Shown one piece after another: positions 6,833-11,484 of a stretch of 11,853 bases of DNA. Location of the stretch: contig MU646856.1 of NCBI GenBank assembly GCA_026770585.1, positions 193,327 through 205,179 on the forward strand. The letters are read 5' to 3'. The translations under genes and the position numbers were made by a program. The notes beneath the pieces are model-generated. The model was not told the origin of the DNA. It ran no database searches and saw nothing but the letters and a program-made list of their open reading frames with translations. The first letter of the stretch is position 1. Every line of letters starts with the position of its first letter. This DNA comes from Baffinella frigidus. Taxonomy: Eukaryota; Cryptophyceae; Cryptomonadales; Baffinellaceae.

Positions 6833-6856
6833 GAGTGGGCACCTTCGTGCCCACTC
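6833..6856. repeat. Perfect 10-bp stem, 4-base loop hairpin
   Basis: GAGTGGGCAC (6833-6842), loop CTTC, then GTGCCCACTC (6847-6856). The stem is GC-rich and would be stable in RNA, but there is no transcript context, so calling it a terminator would be speculation. Confidence 0.6.
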
Positions 6857-7051
6857 GGTAGACTACACCACCCTGGATGGAACATTATGGTATTTTGAGC
6901 ATTCTTAAGTCAACTCCCCTTGGAGATGCCGCCACAATGCGGCTGCCCCGTGATGAATGGATCTGGTACAAAAAGGTGTAATATGTATTTTAGTGGTATA
7001 AATCATGTCAACTTTTGCGATAAGGGTTATTCGGGATTGGCCGCAAGTCCC
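6857..7051. other. Stretch with no recognised feature
   Basis: Mixed sequence containing two GTCAACT words (6909 and 7013 areas) and a small GCCGC/GCGGC stem near 6929-6943. No open frame of interest. Confidence 0.5.
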
Positions 7052-7180
7052 CTCCAGGGTGGACTCTCTATTTAAAAGTCATTCGAGGAAGTTGACTTGT
7101 TAAGGCCTTTTCTGGTACAAATTCGATCACGTGACCCCGGATTCCGGGGTCTTGAAAGTATCGTAGCCCACCGAGTGGGA
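7052..7180. mobile_element. Foldback element S, copy 1 (decayed)
   Basis: The left part (GGGTGGACT... and AAAGTCA) and right part (GTATCGTAGCCCACCGAGTG) correspond in order to 9900-10046. The right arm carries a GACCCCGGA-T-TCCGGGGTC hairpin (7133-7151), matched in copy 2 by ACCCTGGA-A-TCCAGGGT. The terminal repeats are clearer in copy 2. The exact ends are uncertain here. Confidence 0.45.
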
Positions 7181-7183
7181 TGT

Positions 7184-7286
7184 ATCCCTTAAGTGGCGAG
7201 TAGGCCCATACACCCTACCGTAGGGCCCTAGGACCTGCCTAGGACCTCTTGGCCGTCAAATTTGACGGTCTCGCTACTTAAGGGAT
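7184..7286 (+). mobile_element. Foldback element M1 (MITE-like, 103 bp)
   Basis: ATCCCTTAAGTGGCGAG at the left is the inverted complement, with one change, of CTCGCTACTTAAGGGAT at the right. Three more elements of exactly 103 bp occur at 9741, 11065 and 11616. Internal palindromes are CCCTAC-C-GTAGGG and CCGTCAAATTTGACGG (7253-7268). The left flank supplies TA; the right-hand A has become G. It sits against a tandem-repeat unit (GAGAGTCGTGCAAGGTG), suggesting insertion into that array. Confidence 0.9.
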
Positions 7287-7290
7287 GATG

Positions 7291-7334
7291 AGAGTCGTGC
7301 AAGGTGTTTGCAATGTATCATCTGACAGTCTTGT
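7291..7334 (+). repeat. Tandem-repeat relative, left of element P
   Basis: AGAGTCGTGCAAGGTGTTTG followed by CAATGTATCATCTGACAGTC is a diverged copy of the 31-33 bp repeat at 6609. It is trapped between elements M1 and P. Confidence 0.75.
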
Positions 7335-7541
7335 AGAGCCAATGTGGTAGGACTTGGCCAGGGCGAACTTCGAAGTTACGAAGATGCGAACTTCTAGATG
7401 GACTCTTTTGGGCATGTAGTGTTTTAAATTCAAATTTTGCAGTACAAATCATGGTGTTTACTAATAATTACGGTCCATCTAGAAGTTTGCATCTTGCAAC
7501 TTCGAAGTTCGATTTGGCCAAGTCCTACCACATTGGCTCTA
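7334..7541. mobile_element. Foldback element P (long terminal inverted repeats)
   Basis: The left arm 7335-7403 (AGAGCCAATGTGGTAGGACT ...) and right arm 7473-7540 are inverted copies about 69 bp long with one indel and a few mismatches. A 69-bp A/T-rich centre (7404-7472) carries no coding frame of note. TA dinucleotides bound it at 7334-7335 and 7540-7541. Joining the flanks at one TA restores a tandem-repeat junction (CAGTCTTG-TA-AGGTGTTTGC), so the insertion site is well supported. This is the only copy in the window. Confidence 0.9.
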
Positions 7542-7640
7542 AGGTGTTTGCAATGTATCATGGCGGCCTCTGTAAGGTGCGGGGAATGTGTCGTCACTGT
7601 CGTCGTGACTGACTTGCAAGGCGCGTGCAATGCAATGCTT
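7541..7640 (+). repeat. Tandem-repeat relatives, right of element P
   Basis: Three diverged units start AAGGTGTTTGCAATGTATCA (7541), AAGGTGCGGGGAATGTG (7574) and AAGGCGCGTGCAATGCAATG (7618). Confidence 0.75.
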
Positions 7641-7835
7641 CTAAACCCGAAACCTTGAATCCGGGTGATTTCTGCCAAAATCCTCAACTTTCAACTCTGA
7701 ACTCGGGGAGGTTTTGCCGAAATCCTGAACCCTGAATCCCGAACTCGAGGGGGGGTCGGCGCAGGTATCTCAAGGGCAGCGTGCCTTATTCATAAGACCC
7801 GAACCCTACACCCTACACCCTAGATCTTGAACCCT
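7641..7835 (+). repeat. Degenerate telomere-like stretch
   Basis: Loose words such as AACCCTGAATCCCGAACTCG and CCCTACACCCTACACCCTAG. Two related segments contain TTYTGCCRAAATCCT (about 7670 and 7714). No gene is visible. Confidence 0.55.
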
Positions 7836-7898
7836 AGACCCTAGACCCTAGGGGTAAGACCCTAGACCCTAGGGGTAAGACCCTAGACCCTAGGGGTC
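7836..7898 (+). repeat. 21-bp tandem repeat, three copies
   Basis: AGACCCTAGACCCTAGGGGT plus A repeats at 7836, 7857 and 7878, the last ending in C. The unit is three fused heptamer-like words, the third reversed (TAGGGGT), so each unit can form a CCCTAGGGG palindrome. Confidence 0.9.
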
Positions 7899-7960
7899 TG
7901 GGGTCTTAAACCTTAAATCCTAGACCCTCAACCCGACACCCTAAACCCTAAACACGAAAA

Positions 7961-8001
7961 CAGGTCTCGAGTGGGCTGCGTGCCGCATGGGGGAGGCGGG
8001 A
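7961..8001 (+). repeat. Block R, copy 1 (partial)
   Basis: CAGGTCTCGAGTGGGCTGCG then TGCCGCATGGGGGAGGCGGG. It joins directly to a CCCTACA array. Related copies lie at 8220, 8300, 8507, 8890 and 9437. Confidence 0.75.
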
Positions 8002-8003
8002 CA

Positions 8004-8122
8004 CCCTACACCCTACACCCTACACCCTACACCCTACACCCTACACCCTACGCCCTGCACCCTACACCCTGCACCCTACACCCTACACCCTGAACCCTAC
8101 ACCCTACACCCTACACCCTACA
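8004..8122. repeat. CCCTACA heptamer array, 17 units
   Basis: Seventeen heptamers without an indel: mostly CCCTACA with CCCTGCA, CCCTACG and CCCTGAA variants. It encodes a meaningless TLHPTPY-type repeat peptide if translated. Confidence 0.9.
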
Positions 8123-8126
8123 CCCC

Positions 8127-8150
8127 TAGGGTCTATGGTCTTAGACCCTA
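8127..8150. repeat. Hairpin at the end of the CCCTACA array
   Basis: TAGGGTCTA (8127-8135) and TAGACCCTA (8142-8150) form a perfect 9-bp stem with a 6-base loop. The rest of 8151-8299 is degenerate telomere-like sequence plus a partial block R word (CAGGTCTCGAGGGGGCAGCG at 8220). Confidence 0.65.
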
Positions 8151-8299
8151 CGCCCTAAACTCTACACCCTATCGCACTTTCTCTCTCTTAACCCTAATCC
8201 CTGGTCCCTGAACCGTGACGCAGGTCTCGAGGGGGCAGCGTGGCGCTAACCCACAACACCTTAACCCTAACCCCACACCCTAAACCCTAAATCCTAACT

Positions 8300-8389
8300 C
8301 AGGTGTCTCAAGGGCAGCGTGGCGCATGGGGGAGGCGGGAGGAGGAGGTTCACTCCGCGTGGCAAACCCTCGTCTCGGAAATCACAGGT
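8300..8389 (+). repeat. Block R, copy 2
   Basis: CAGGTGTCTCAAGGGCAGCG, then GTGGCGCATGGGGGAGGCGG, GAGGAGGAGGTTCACTCCGC and GTGGCAAACCCTCGTCTCGG up to AAATCACAGGTG. This is the fullest copy. No product is recognised. Confidence 0.85.
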
Positions 8390-8444
8390 GCGTTTCGAGA
8401 GAGAGACCTTTTTTACTACCAACACGGCCACCATGTATGAACCG

Positions 8445-8507
8445 GGTGTAGGGTGTAGGGTGTAGGGTGTAGGGTGTAGGGTGTAGGGTGTAGGGTGTAG
8501 GGTGTAG
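8445..8507. repeat. GGTGTAG heptamer array, nine units
   Basis: Nine perfect GGTGTAG heptamers, the G-rich strand of CCCTACA, so inverted relative to 8004-8122. The array runs straight into block R (GGTGTAG-TGGCGCATGGGGG). Confidence 0.95.
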
Positions 8508-8578
8508 TGGCGCATGGGGGAGGCGGGAGGAGGAGGTTCACTCCGCGTGGCAAACTCTCGTCTCGGAAATCACAGGTT
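8507..8578 (+). repeat. Block R, copy 3
   Basis: GTGGCGCATGGGGGAGGCGG to CGGAAATCACAGGTTCAGGG. It differs from copy 2 at very few positions (CCCTCG/CTCTCG). Confidence 0.85.
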
Positions 8579-8661
8579 CAGGGTTCGGGTGTAGGGTCCT
8601 AGGAGGCAATTGTTTCCATCCTGGGATTTTTTTGTCCTGGGATGGGGAATGTTCTCCCCTA

Positions 8662-8840
8662 CCTCACGAGGCCAACCAGGCGAACAGAATAAAAGGGACT
8701 TTTAAAGTTTTGTACTGAAATGGTCACGTGTCGCGGCGCTGAGCGCCGCGACTTGTGTAAAGTCGCTGCTTTTCATCTAAAAATTACTACACACGTTCAC
8801 AGTCGACATTTATTCTGTTCGCATAGGTAGCCTCGTGTGG
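8662..8840. mobile_element. Foldback element A, copy 2 (MITE-like, 179 bp)
   Basis: Same length and plan as 4239-4417: ends CCTCACGAGGCCAACCAGGC and (inverted) GTTCGCATAGGTAGCCTCGT, shared internal words GTGTAAAGTCGCTGCTTTTC and GACATTTATT. The central hairpin here is perfect, TCGCGGCGCT-G-AGCGCCGCGA, and differs in sequence from copy 1. TA flanks both ends (8660-8661 and 8841-8842). Confidence 0.88.
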
Positions 8841-8888
8841 TATGACAAGTTTTTAGTGTTTTGTGTTCTTGTTGTAGGATTTAGGATT

Positions 8889-8950
8889 CGGGGGAGGCGG
8901 GAGGAGGAGGTTCATTCCGCGTGGCAGACCCTCATCTCGGAAATTACTGG
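8889..8950 (+). repeat. Block R, copy 4
   Basis: GGGGGAGGCGGGAGGAGGAG, then GTTCATTCCGCGTGGCAGAC and CCTCATCTCGGAAATTACTG. More diverged than copies 2 and 3, and without the adjoining heptamer array on its left. Confidence 0.75.
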
Positions 8951-9017
8951 TGAACACTAAACACTACACCCTCAAACCTGAGCCCTTGCTGACAGCTCGT
9001 GACTGTTTACGGTTCAA

Positions 9018-9437
9018 GGTGGAGGGTCCAGGGTCCAGGATGCAGGGTCCAGGGTCCAGGGTCCAGGGTCCAGGGTCCAGGGTCCAGGGTGTAAGGTGCA
9101 GGGTGCAGGGTGCAGGGTGCAGGGTGGAGGATGTAAGGTGTAGGGTGCAGGGTGCAGGGTGCAGGGTGCAGGATGCAGGATGCAGGATGCAGAGTGCAGG
9201 GTGTAAGGTGCAGGATGCAGAGTGCAGGGTGCAGGGTGCAGGGTACAGGGTGCAGGATGCAGGGTACAGGGTGCAGGGTACAGGGTGCAGGGTGCAGGGT
9301 GCAGGGTGTAGGGTGCAGGATGCAGGATGCAGGGTGCAGGGTGTAAGGTGCAGGGTGCAAGGTGCAGGGTGCAGGGTGCAGGGTGCAGGGTGCAGGGTGC
9401 AGGGTGCAGGATGTAAGGTGTAGGGTGTAGGGTGTAG
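9018..9437. repeat. 60-unit heptamer array (GGTGCAG type)
   Basis: Exactly 420 bp and 60 heptamers with no insertion or deletion. Units are GGTGCAG (most), GGTCCAG (clustered at the left), GATGCAG, GGTACAG, AGTGCAG, GGTGTAA, GGTGTAG, GGTGGAG, GATGTAA and GGTGCAA. The seven-base register keeps long frames open on both strands (CRVQGAG on plus, CTLHPAP on minus); these are by-products of the repeat and not genes. The array ends in three GGTGTAG units that join block R. Confidence 0.95.
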
Positions 9438-9510
9438 TGGCACATGGGGGAGGCGGGAGGAGGAGGTTCACTCCGCGTGGTGGACCATGAACCCTGCTCT
9501 CTTGCTCACA
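9437..9510 (+). repeat. Block R, copy 5
   Basis: GTGGCACATGGGGGAGGCGG and GAGGAGGAGGTTCACTCCGC, then divergence into TGGACCATGAACCCTGCTCT. The junction with the heptamer array is the same as at copy 3. Confidence 0.8.
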
Positions 9511-9533
9511 GGGGGGAAGTTGCCCGGGATGCG
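9511..9533 (+). repeat. GTTGCCCGGGA word, copy 1
   Basis: GGGGGGAAGTTGCCCGGGAT recurs as GGGGGGAAGTTGCCCGGGAC at 9658 and GGGGAGTTGCCCGGGACGCG at 10278. The last two continue GCGGCCAGTA. Confidence 0.7.
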
Positions 9534-9539
9534 AAGCCC

Positions 9540-9650
9540 TAAGCCCTAAACCCGAAACCTTAAACCCGAAACCCGAAACCCGAAACCCGAAACCCGAAAC
9601 CCGAAACCCGAAACACCAAACACCAAACACTAAACACTGCACCCTGCACC
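9540..9650. repeat. CCCGAAA heptamer array
   Basis: About eight CCCGAAA heptamers (9551-9614, one interrupted by CCTTAAA), then CACCAAA/CACTAAA and CACCCTGCACCCT words. A third telomere-like variant type, also seen briefly at about 2867-2890. Confidence 0.9.
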
Positions 9651-9657
9651 CTCAACA

Positions 9658-9688
9658 GGGGGGAAGTTGCCCGGGACGCGGCCAGTAC
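9658..9688 (+). repeat. GTTGCCCGGGACGCGGCCAG word, copy 2 (uninterrupted)
   Basis: GTTGCCCGGGACGCGGCCAG is followed by TACCTTCCGGG. In the copy at 10276 the element N1 begins exactly at this TA, so this copy shows the empty site. Confidence 0.75.
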
Positions 9689-9696
9689 CTTCCGGG

Positions 9697-9732
9697 ACGT
9701 ACGAGCAGGTTATGGCGGAGCTGTACCCCTAG
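9697..9732 (+). pseudogene. Coding-like motif TYEQVMAELYP, copy a
   Basis: The frame reads TYEQVMAELYP then TAG. Related copies are at 10070-10190 (split by element N5), 10684-10702 and 11013-11054. Differences among copies include TAC/TTC (Tyr/Phe), GAG/GAA (synonymous), GTT/GCT (Val/Ala), CTG/CTT and TAC/TAT (both synonymous). An alternative frame (DVRAGYGGAVPLG) is also open across the copies, so the true frame is not proven. No family recognised. Confidence 0.4.
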
Positions 9733-9740
9733 GGGTCTCT

Positions 9741-9843
9741 ATCCCTTGAGTGGCGGGTAGGCGCATACGCCCTACCGTAGGGCCCTAAGACCTGCCTAGG
9801 ACCTGTTTGGGGTTAATTTTGACCCCCTCGCCACTTAAGGGAT
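9741..9843 (+). mobile_element. Foldback element M2 (103 bp)
   Basis: ATCCCTTGAGTGGCGGG at the left pairs with CCTCGCCACTTAAGGGAT at the right. TA flanks both ends. The subterminal hairpin is GGGGTTAA-TT-TTGACCCC (9809-9826), with different arm sequence from M1. Confidence 0.92.
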
Positions 9844-9899
9844 ACGGTACCTCGGCAAGACCGTGCTGGTGTTAATAAAGGCCTCTGGTGTCAAGTGAC

Positions 9900-10046
9900 C
9901 GTAGCCGCACGGTGGACTACGAACCTTTCATCGAAAGTCAAATTGCCTGAAAACAATTAACTTTGCGGATTTGCCTGATGCAAATTGGTCACGTATCACC
10001 CTGGAATCCAGGGTCAACGAAACCCTCGTAGCCCACCGTGTGGCTG
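9900..10046. mobile_element. Foldback element S, copy 2
   Basis: GTAGCCGCACGGTGGACTAC then GAACCTTTCAT at the left matches the inverted complement of the right end (AGCCACACGGTGGGCTACGA then GGGTTTCGTTG), roughly 30 bp with several changes. The hairpin ACCCTGGA-A-TCCAGGGT lies at 9998-10014. GCTGGTGTTAATARAGGYCT occurs on both sides (about 9876 and 10043), either as a flanking duplication or as part of a larger repeat. The ends are approximate. Confidence 0.55.
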
Positions 10047-10069
10047 GTGTTAATAGAGGTCTCTGCGGG

Positions 10070-10190
10070 ACGTTCGAACAGGTTATAACCCCCCCACCCC
10101 CTAGGACCACCATAGGACCCTACGCATGGTCCTACTGTAGGGTCGTAGGGGTGGGCGGTTTCGTATGAGCGAGGTACCCCATGGCGGAGC
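10070..10190 (+). pseudogene. TFEQVMAELYP motif, copy b, interrupted by element N5
   Basis: The left half (GGGACGTTCGAACAGGTTAT, ending at 10086) and right half (ATGGCGGAGCTTTATCCCGC, from 10181) together match the uninterrupted copies a and d. The left half reads RGLCGTFEQV in frame, and the right half reads MAELYPASVGFDQ then a stop. The break is the 10087-10180 element. This is a fragment of a repeated coding-like unit; its function is unknown. Confidence 0.45.
10087..10180 (+). mobile_element. Foldback element N5 (5' end truncated)
   Basis: The core CCCCCTAGGACCACCATAGG and right end CGGTTTCGTATGAGCGAGGT match N1 and N3, but the left terminal repeat (TACAGGGGTACCTCGCTCAT) is missing and the last TGTA is lost at the right. 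It splits coding-like motif copy b. Confidence 0.8.
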
Positions 10191-10302
10191 TTTATCCCGC
10201 GAGTGTTGGTTTCGATCAGTAACAAACGCATTGTTTCTCTCCGTGAGAGGGACCTTGCTTATTCAAACTTGGTCTGTGGGGAGTTGCCCGGGACGCGGCC
10301 AG
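10191..10302. other. Spacer with third GTTGCCCGGGACGCGG word
   Basis: Contains a small CTCTC/GAGAG stem near 10240 and the word GGGGAGTTGCCCGGGACGCG at 10278, which ends GGCCAG immediately before element N1. ATTCAAACTTGGTCTGTGGG (10261) resembles ATCAAACTTGAGTTGTGGGG (about 11506). No gene is seen. Confidence 0.5.
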
Positions 10303-10428
10303 TACAGGGGTACCTCGCTCATAAGAAACCGCCCACCCCCTAGGACCACCATAGGGCCCTAGCTAGGCATGGTCTTACTGTAGGGTCCTAGGGGGGGGGG
10401 CGTTTTCTATGAGCGAGGTACCCCTGTA
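10303..10428 (+). mobile_element. Foldback element N1
   Basis: TACAGGGGTACCTCGCTCAT then AAGAAAC at the left and the inverted equivalent ATGAGCGAGGTACCCCTGTA at the right. The inner arms CCCCCTAGGACCACCATAGG and CTGTAGGGTCCTAGGGGG also pair, so nearly the whole element can fold back. The TA at both ends counts as the target dinucleotide. Translated, the ends give RGTSLIRN and MSEVPL, which could appear as false exons in gene predictions. Confidence 0.93.
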
Positions 10429-10436
10429 GCCTACAG

Positions 10437-10544
10437 TACAGGGGTACCTCGCTCATAAGAAACCAACGCCCCCTAGGACCTACAGTAGGGCCCTATGGTG
10501 GTCCTAGGGCGGTGGTCGTTTCTCATGAGCGAGGTACCCCTGTA
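10437..10544 (-). mobile_element. Foldback element N2 (108 bp, inverted orientation)
   Basis: Same terminal repeats as N1, but the core reads CCTAGGACCTACAGTAGGGC then CCTATGGTGGTCC, the reverse complement of the N1/N3 core order. It lies 8 bp after N1, with CTGTAGCCTACAG palindromic at the joint. Confidence 0.92.
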
Positions 10545-10553
10545 CCAAAGGTC

Positions 10554-10675
10554 CTTTAGTCCTTTAGGTTTTAAATGCTCCCAACATATGCCAACGACAC
10601 GCCCTTCCGTAGAAAGGACTGCAGAGAAAGCATTTTTGCTTTCGGATCGCGTTTCGCTCTCCAGTGCAGAGGCTC
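10554..10675 (+). repeat. About 123-bp dispersed repeat, copy 2
   Basis: Matches 5195-5318. Here GAAAGC-ATTTTT-GCTTTC is a perfect small hairpin. It starts within 10 bp of the end of N2 and leads directly into coding-like motif copy c. Confidence 0.85.
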
Positions 10676-10683
10676 CGCGCGGG

Positions 10684-10737
10684 ACGTTTGAACAGGTTAT
10701 GGTTTTAACAGGTTATCCCGCGAACCATCTCTAATAA
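10684..10737 (+). pseudogene. TFEQVM motif, copy c (diverged)
   Basis: GCGGGACGTTTGAACAGGTT then ATGG matches the start of the motif, followed by a second AACAGGTTATCCCGCG word, as if the middle was deleted or slipped. The frame reads RGTFEQVMVLTGYPANHL then a stop. Confidence 0.35.
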
Positions 10738-10794
10738 ATTCAGAAATTTCAGAAATACCGAGACCACGCCCGCCCTGGTCAGCAACTACCGCGG

Positions 10795-10970
10795 TAACAG
10801 TCCTTGGTCGGATAGCGAGGGGGCAAACGGATCTTTTTAATTCGGATACGGAATCAAAAAAATGTACGAGTCGTGTCCAACTTGTGGGGGATTCAGTGCC
10901 CATATGGGCACTGAATCTAATAAATACCCGATCCATTTGCCCCCTCGCTATCCGAGCAAGGAGCACTGTA
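10795..10970. mobile_element. Foldback element Q (176 bp)
   Basis: The left end TAACAGTCCTTGGTCGGATA then GCGAGGGGGCAAACGGAT is inverted at the right (ATCCATTTGCCCCCTCGCTA then TCCGAGCAAGGAGCACTGTA), about 40 bp with a 2-3 base gap. TA is at each end. The centre is a perfect 28-bp palindrome (10890-10917, half-site GATTCAGTGCCCAT). Single copy in the window, no transposase. Confidence 0.85.
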
Positions 10971-11012
10971 AGCTTGTTTACCTGTGTGTCCAGTGTCCCG
11001 AAACAGGTCGAT

Positions 11013-11064
11013 ATGACGTTCGAACAGGCTATGGCGGAGCTGTATCCCGAGAGGCCCCTTCGTT
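11013..11064 (+). pseudogene. TFEQAMAELYP motif, copy d
   Basis: From ATG at 11013 the frame reads MTFEQAMAELYPERPLRYP and then enters element M3. Upstream, 10971-11012 is not shared with the other copies. As in copy a, an M element lies a short distance downstream (19 nt after GAGCTGTA here, 14 in copy a), suggesting copies a and d descend from one unit that already carried the insertion. Confidence 0.4.
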
Positions 11065-11167
11065 ATCCCTTAAGTGGCCAGTAGGCTCATACGCCCTACC
11101 GTAGGGCCCTAGGACCTGCCTAGGACCTCTTGCGGGTCAATTTTGACCGGCTGGCCACTTAAGGGAT
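11065..11167 (+). mobile_element. Foldback element M3 (103 bp)
   Basis: ATCCCTTAAGTGGCCAG at the left is the exact inverted complement of CTGGCCACTTAAGGGAT at the right. TA flanks both sides. The subterminal hairpin is built on GGTCAA-TT-TTGACC. Confidence 0.93.
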
Positions 11168-11362
11168 AAGGTGGAACGCCGGCTTTAATAAATTGGCGAA
11201 CACGACCGCGACGTACCAGAGGACGAGGTGAGACGTAAGGGCCCTTTTTGATAAGGCTGCTTGAATGTCAGGCAAACCAACCCCCTTGATCCCCGCCCCC
11301 CACCCGCGCCCATTCCCCACACCTCCCTACAGAAGTGCCCTCAGTGTAACAAACGAGACATA
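11168..11362. other. Spacer without a recognisable gene
   Basis: Starts with AACGCCGGCTTTAATAAATT, a diverged match to the sequence after M2 (CTGGTGTTAATAAAGG). The rest includes a C-rich run near 11280-11335 (CCCCGCCCCCCACCCGCGCC). No repeat or gene is recognised. Confidence 0.5.
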
Positions 11363-11484
11363 TACAGGGGTACCTCGCTCATGAGAAACGCCCACCCCCC
11401 CTAGGACCACCATAGGGCCCTAGGCATAGGCCTACTGTAGGGTCCTAGGGGGGCGCGGTTCCTTATGAGCGAGGTACCCCTGTA
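11363..11484 (+). mobile_element. Foldback element N3 (122 bp)
   Basis: TACAGGGGTACCTCGCTCAT at the left and ATGAGCGAGGTACCCCTGTA at the right, with the same core orientation as N1. TA at both ends. Confidence 0.93.

Noticed and set aside
6833-6856. Transcription terminator
   Set aside because: The hairpin is strong but there is no upstream gene and no following T run, and bacterial-type terminators are not expected in this setting.
9007-9642. Long open frames on both strands across the heptamer array (up to 211 codons on minus)
   Set aside because: A 7-base repeat with no stop in its 21-base period stays open in several frames. The peptides are pure low-complexity repeats and the frame ends at the array edge.
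9898-9912. CCGTAGCC, the first bases of the dinoflagellate spliced leader
   Set aside because: Only about eight bases match and the sequence then diverges (GCACGG). It is explained by the terminal repeat of element S.
10862-11104. Possible small zinc-ribbon protein (CPTCGG ... CVQCPETG)
   Set aside because: The CxxC pairs are attractive, but the first lies in the middle of foldback element Q beside its 28-bp palindrome and the frame then runs through the repeated motif and into element M3. A composite of three repeats is more likely than a gene. A transcript or a homologue would change this.
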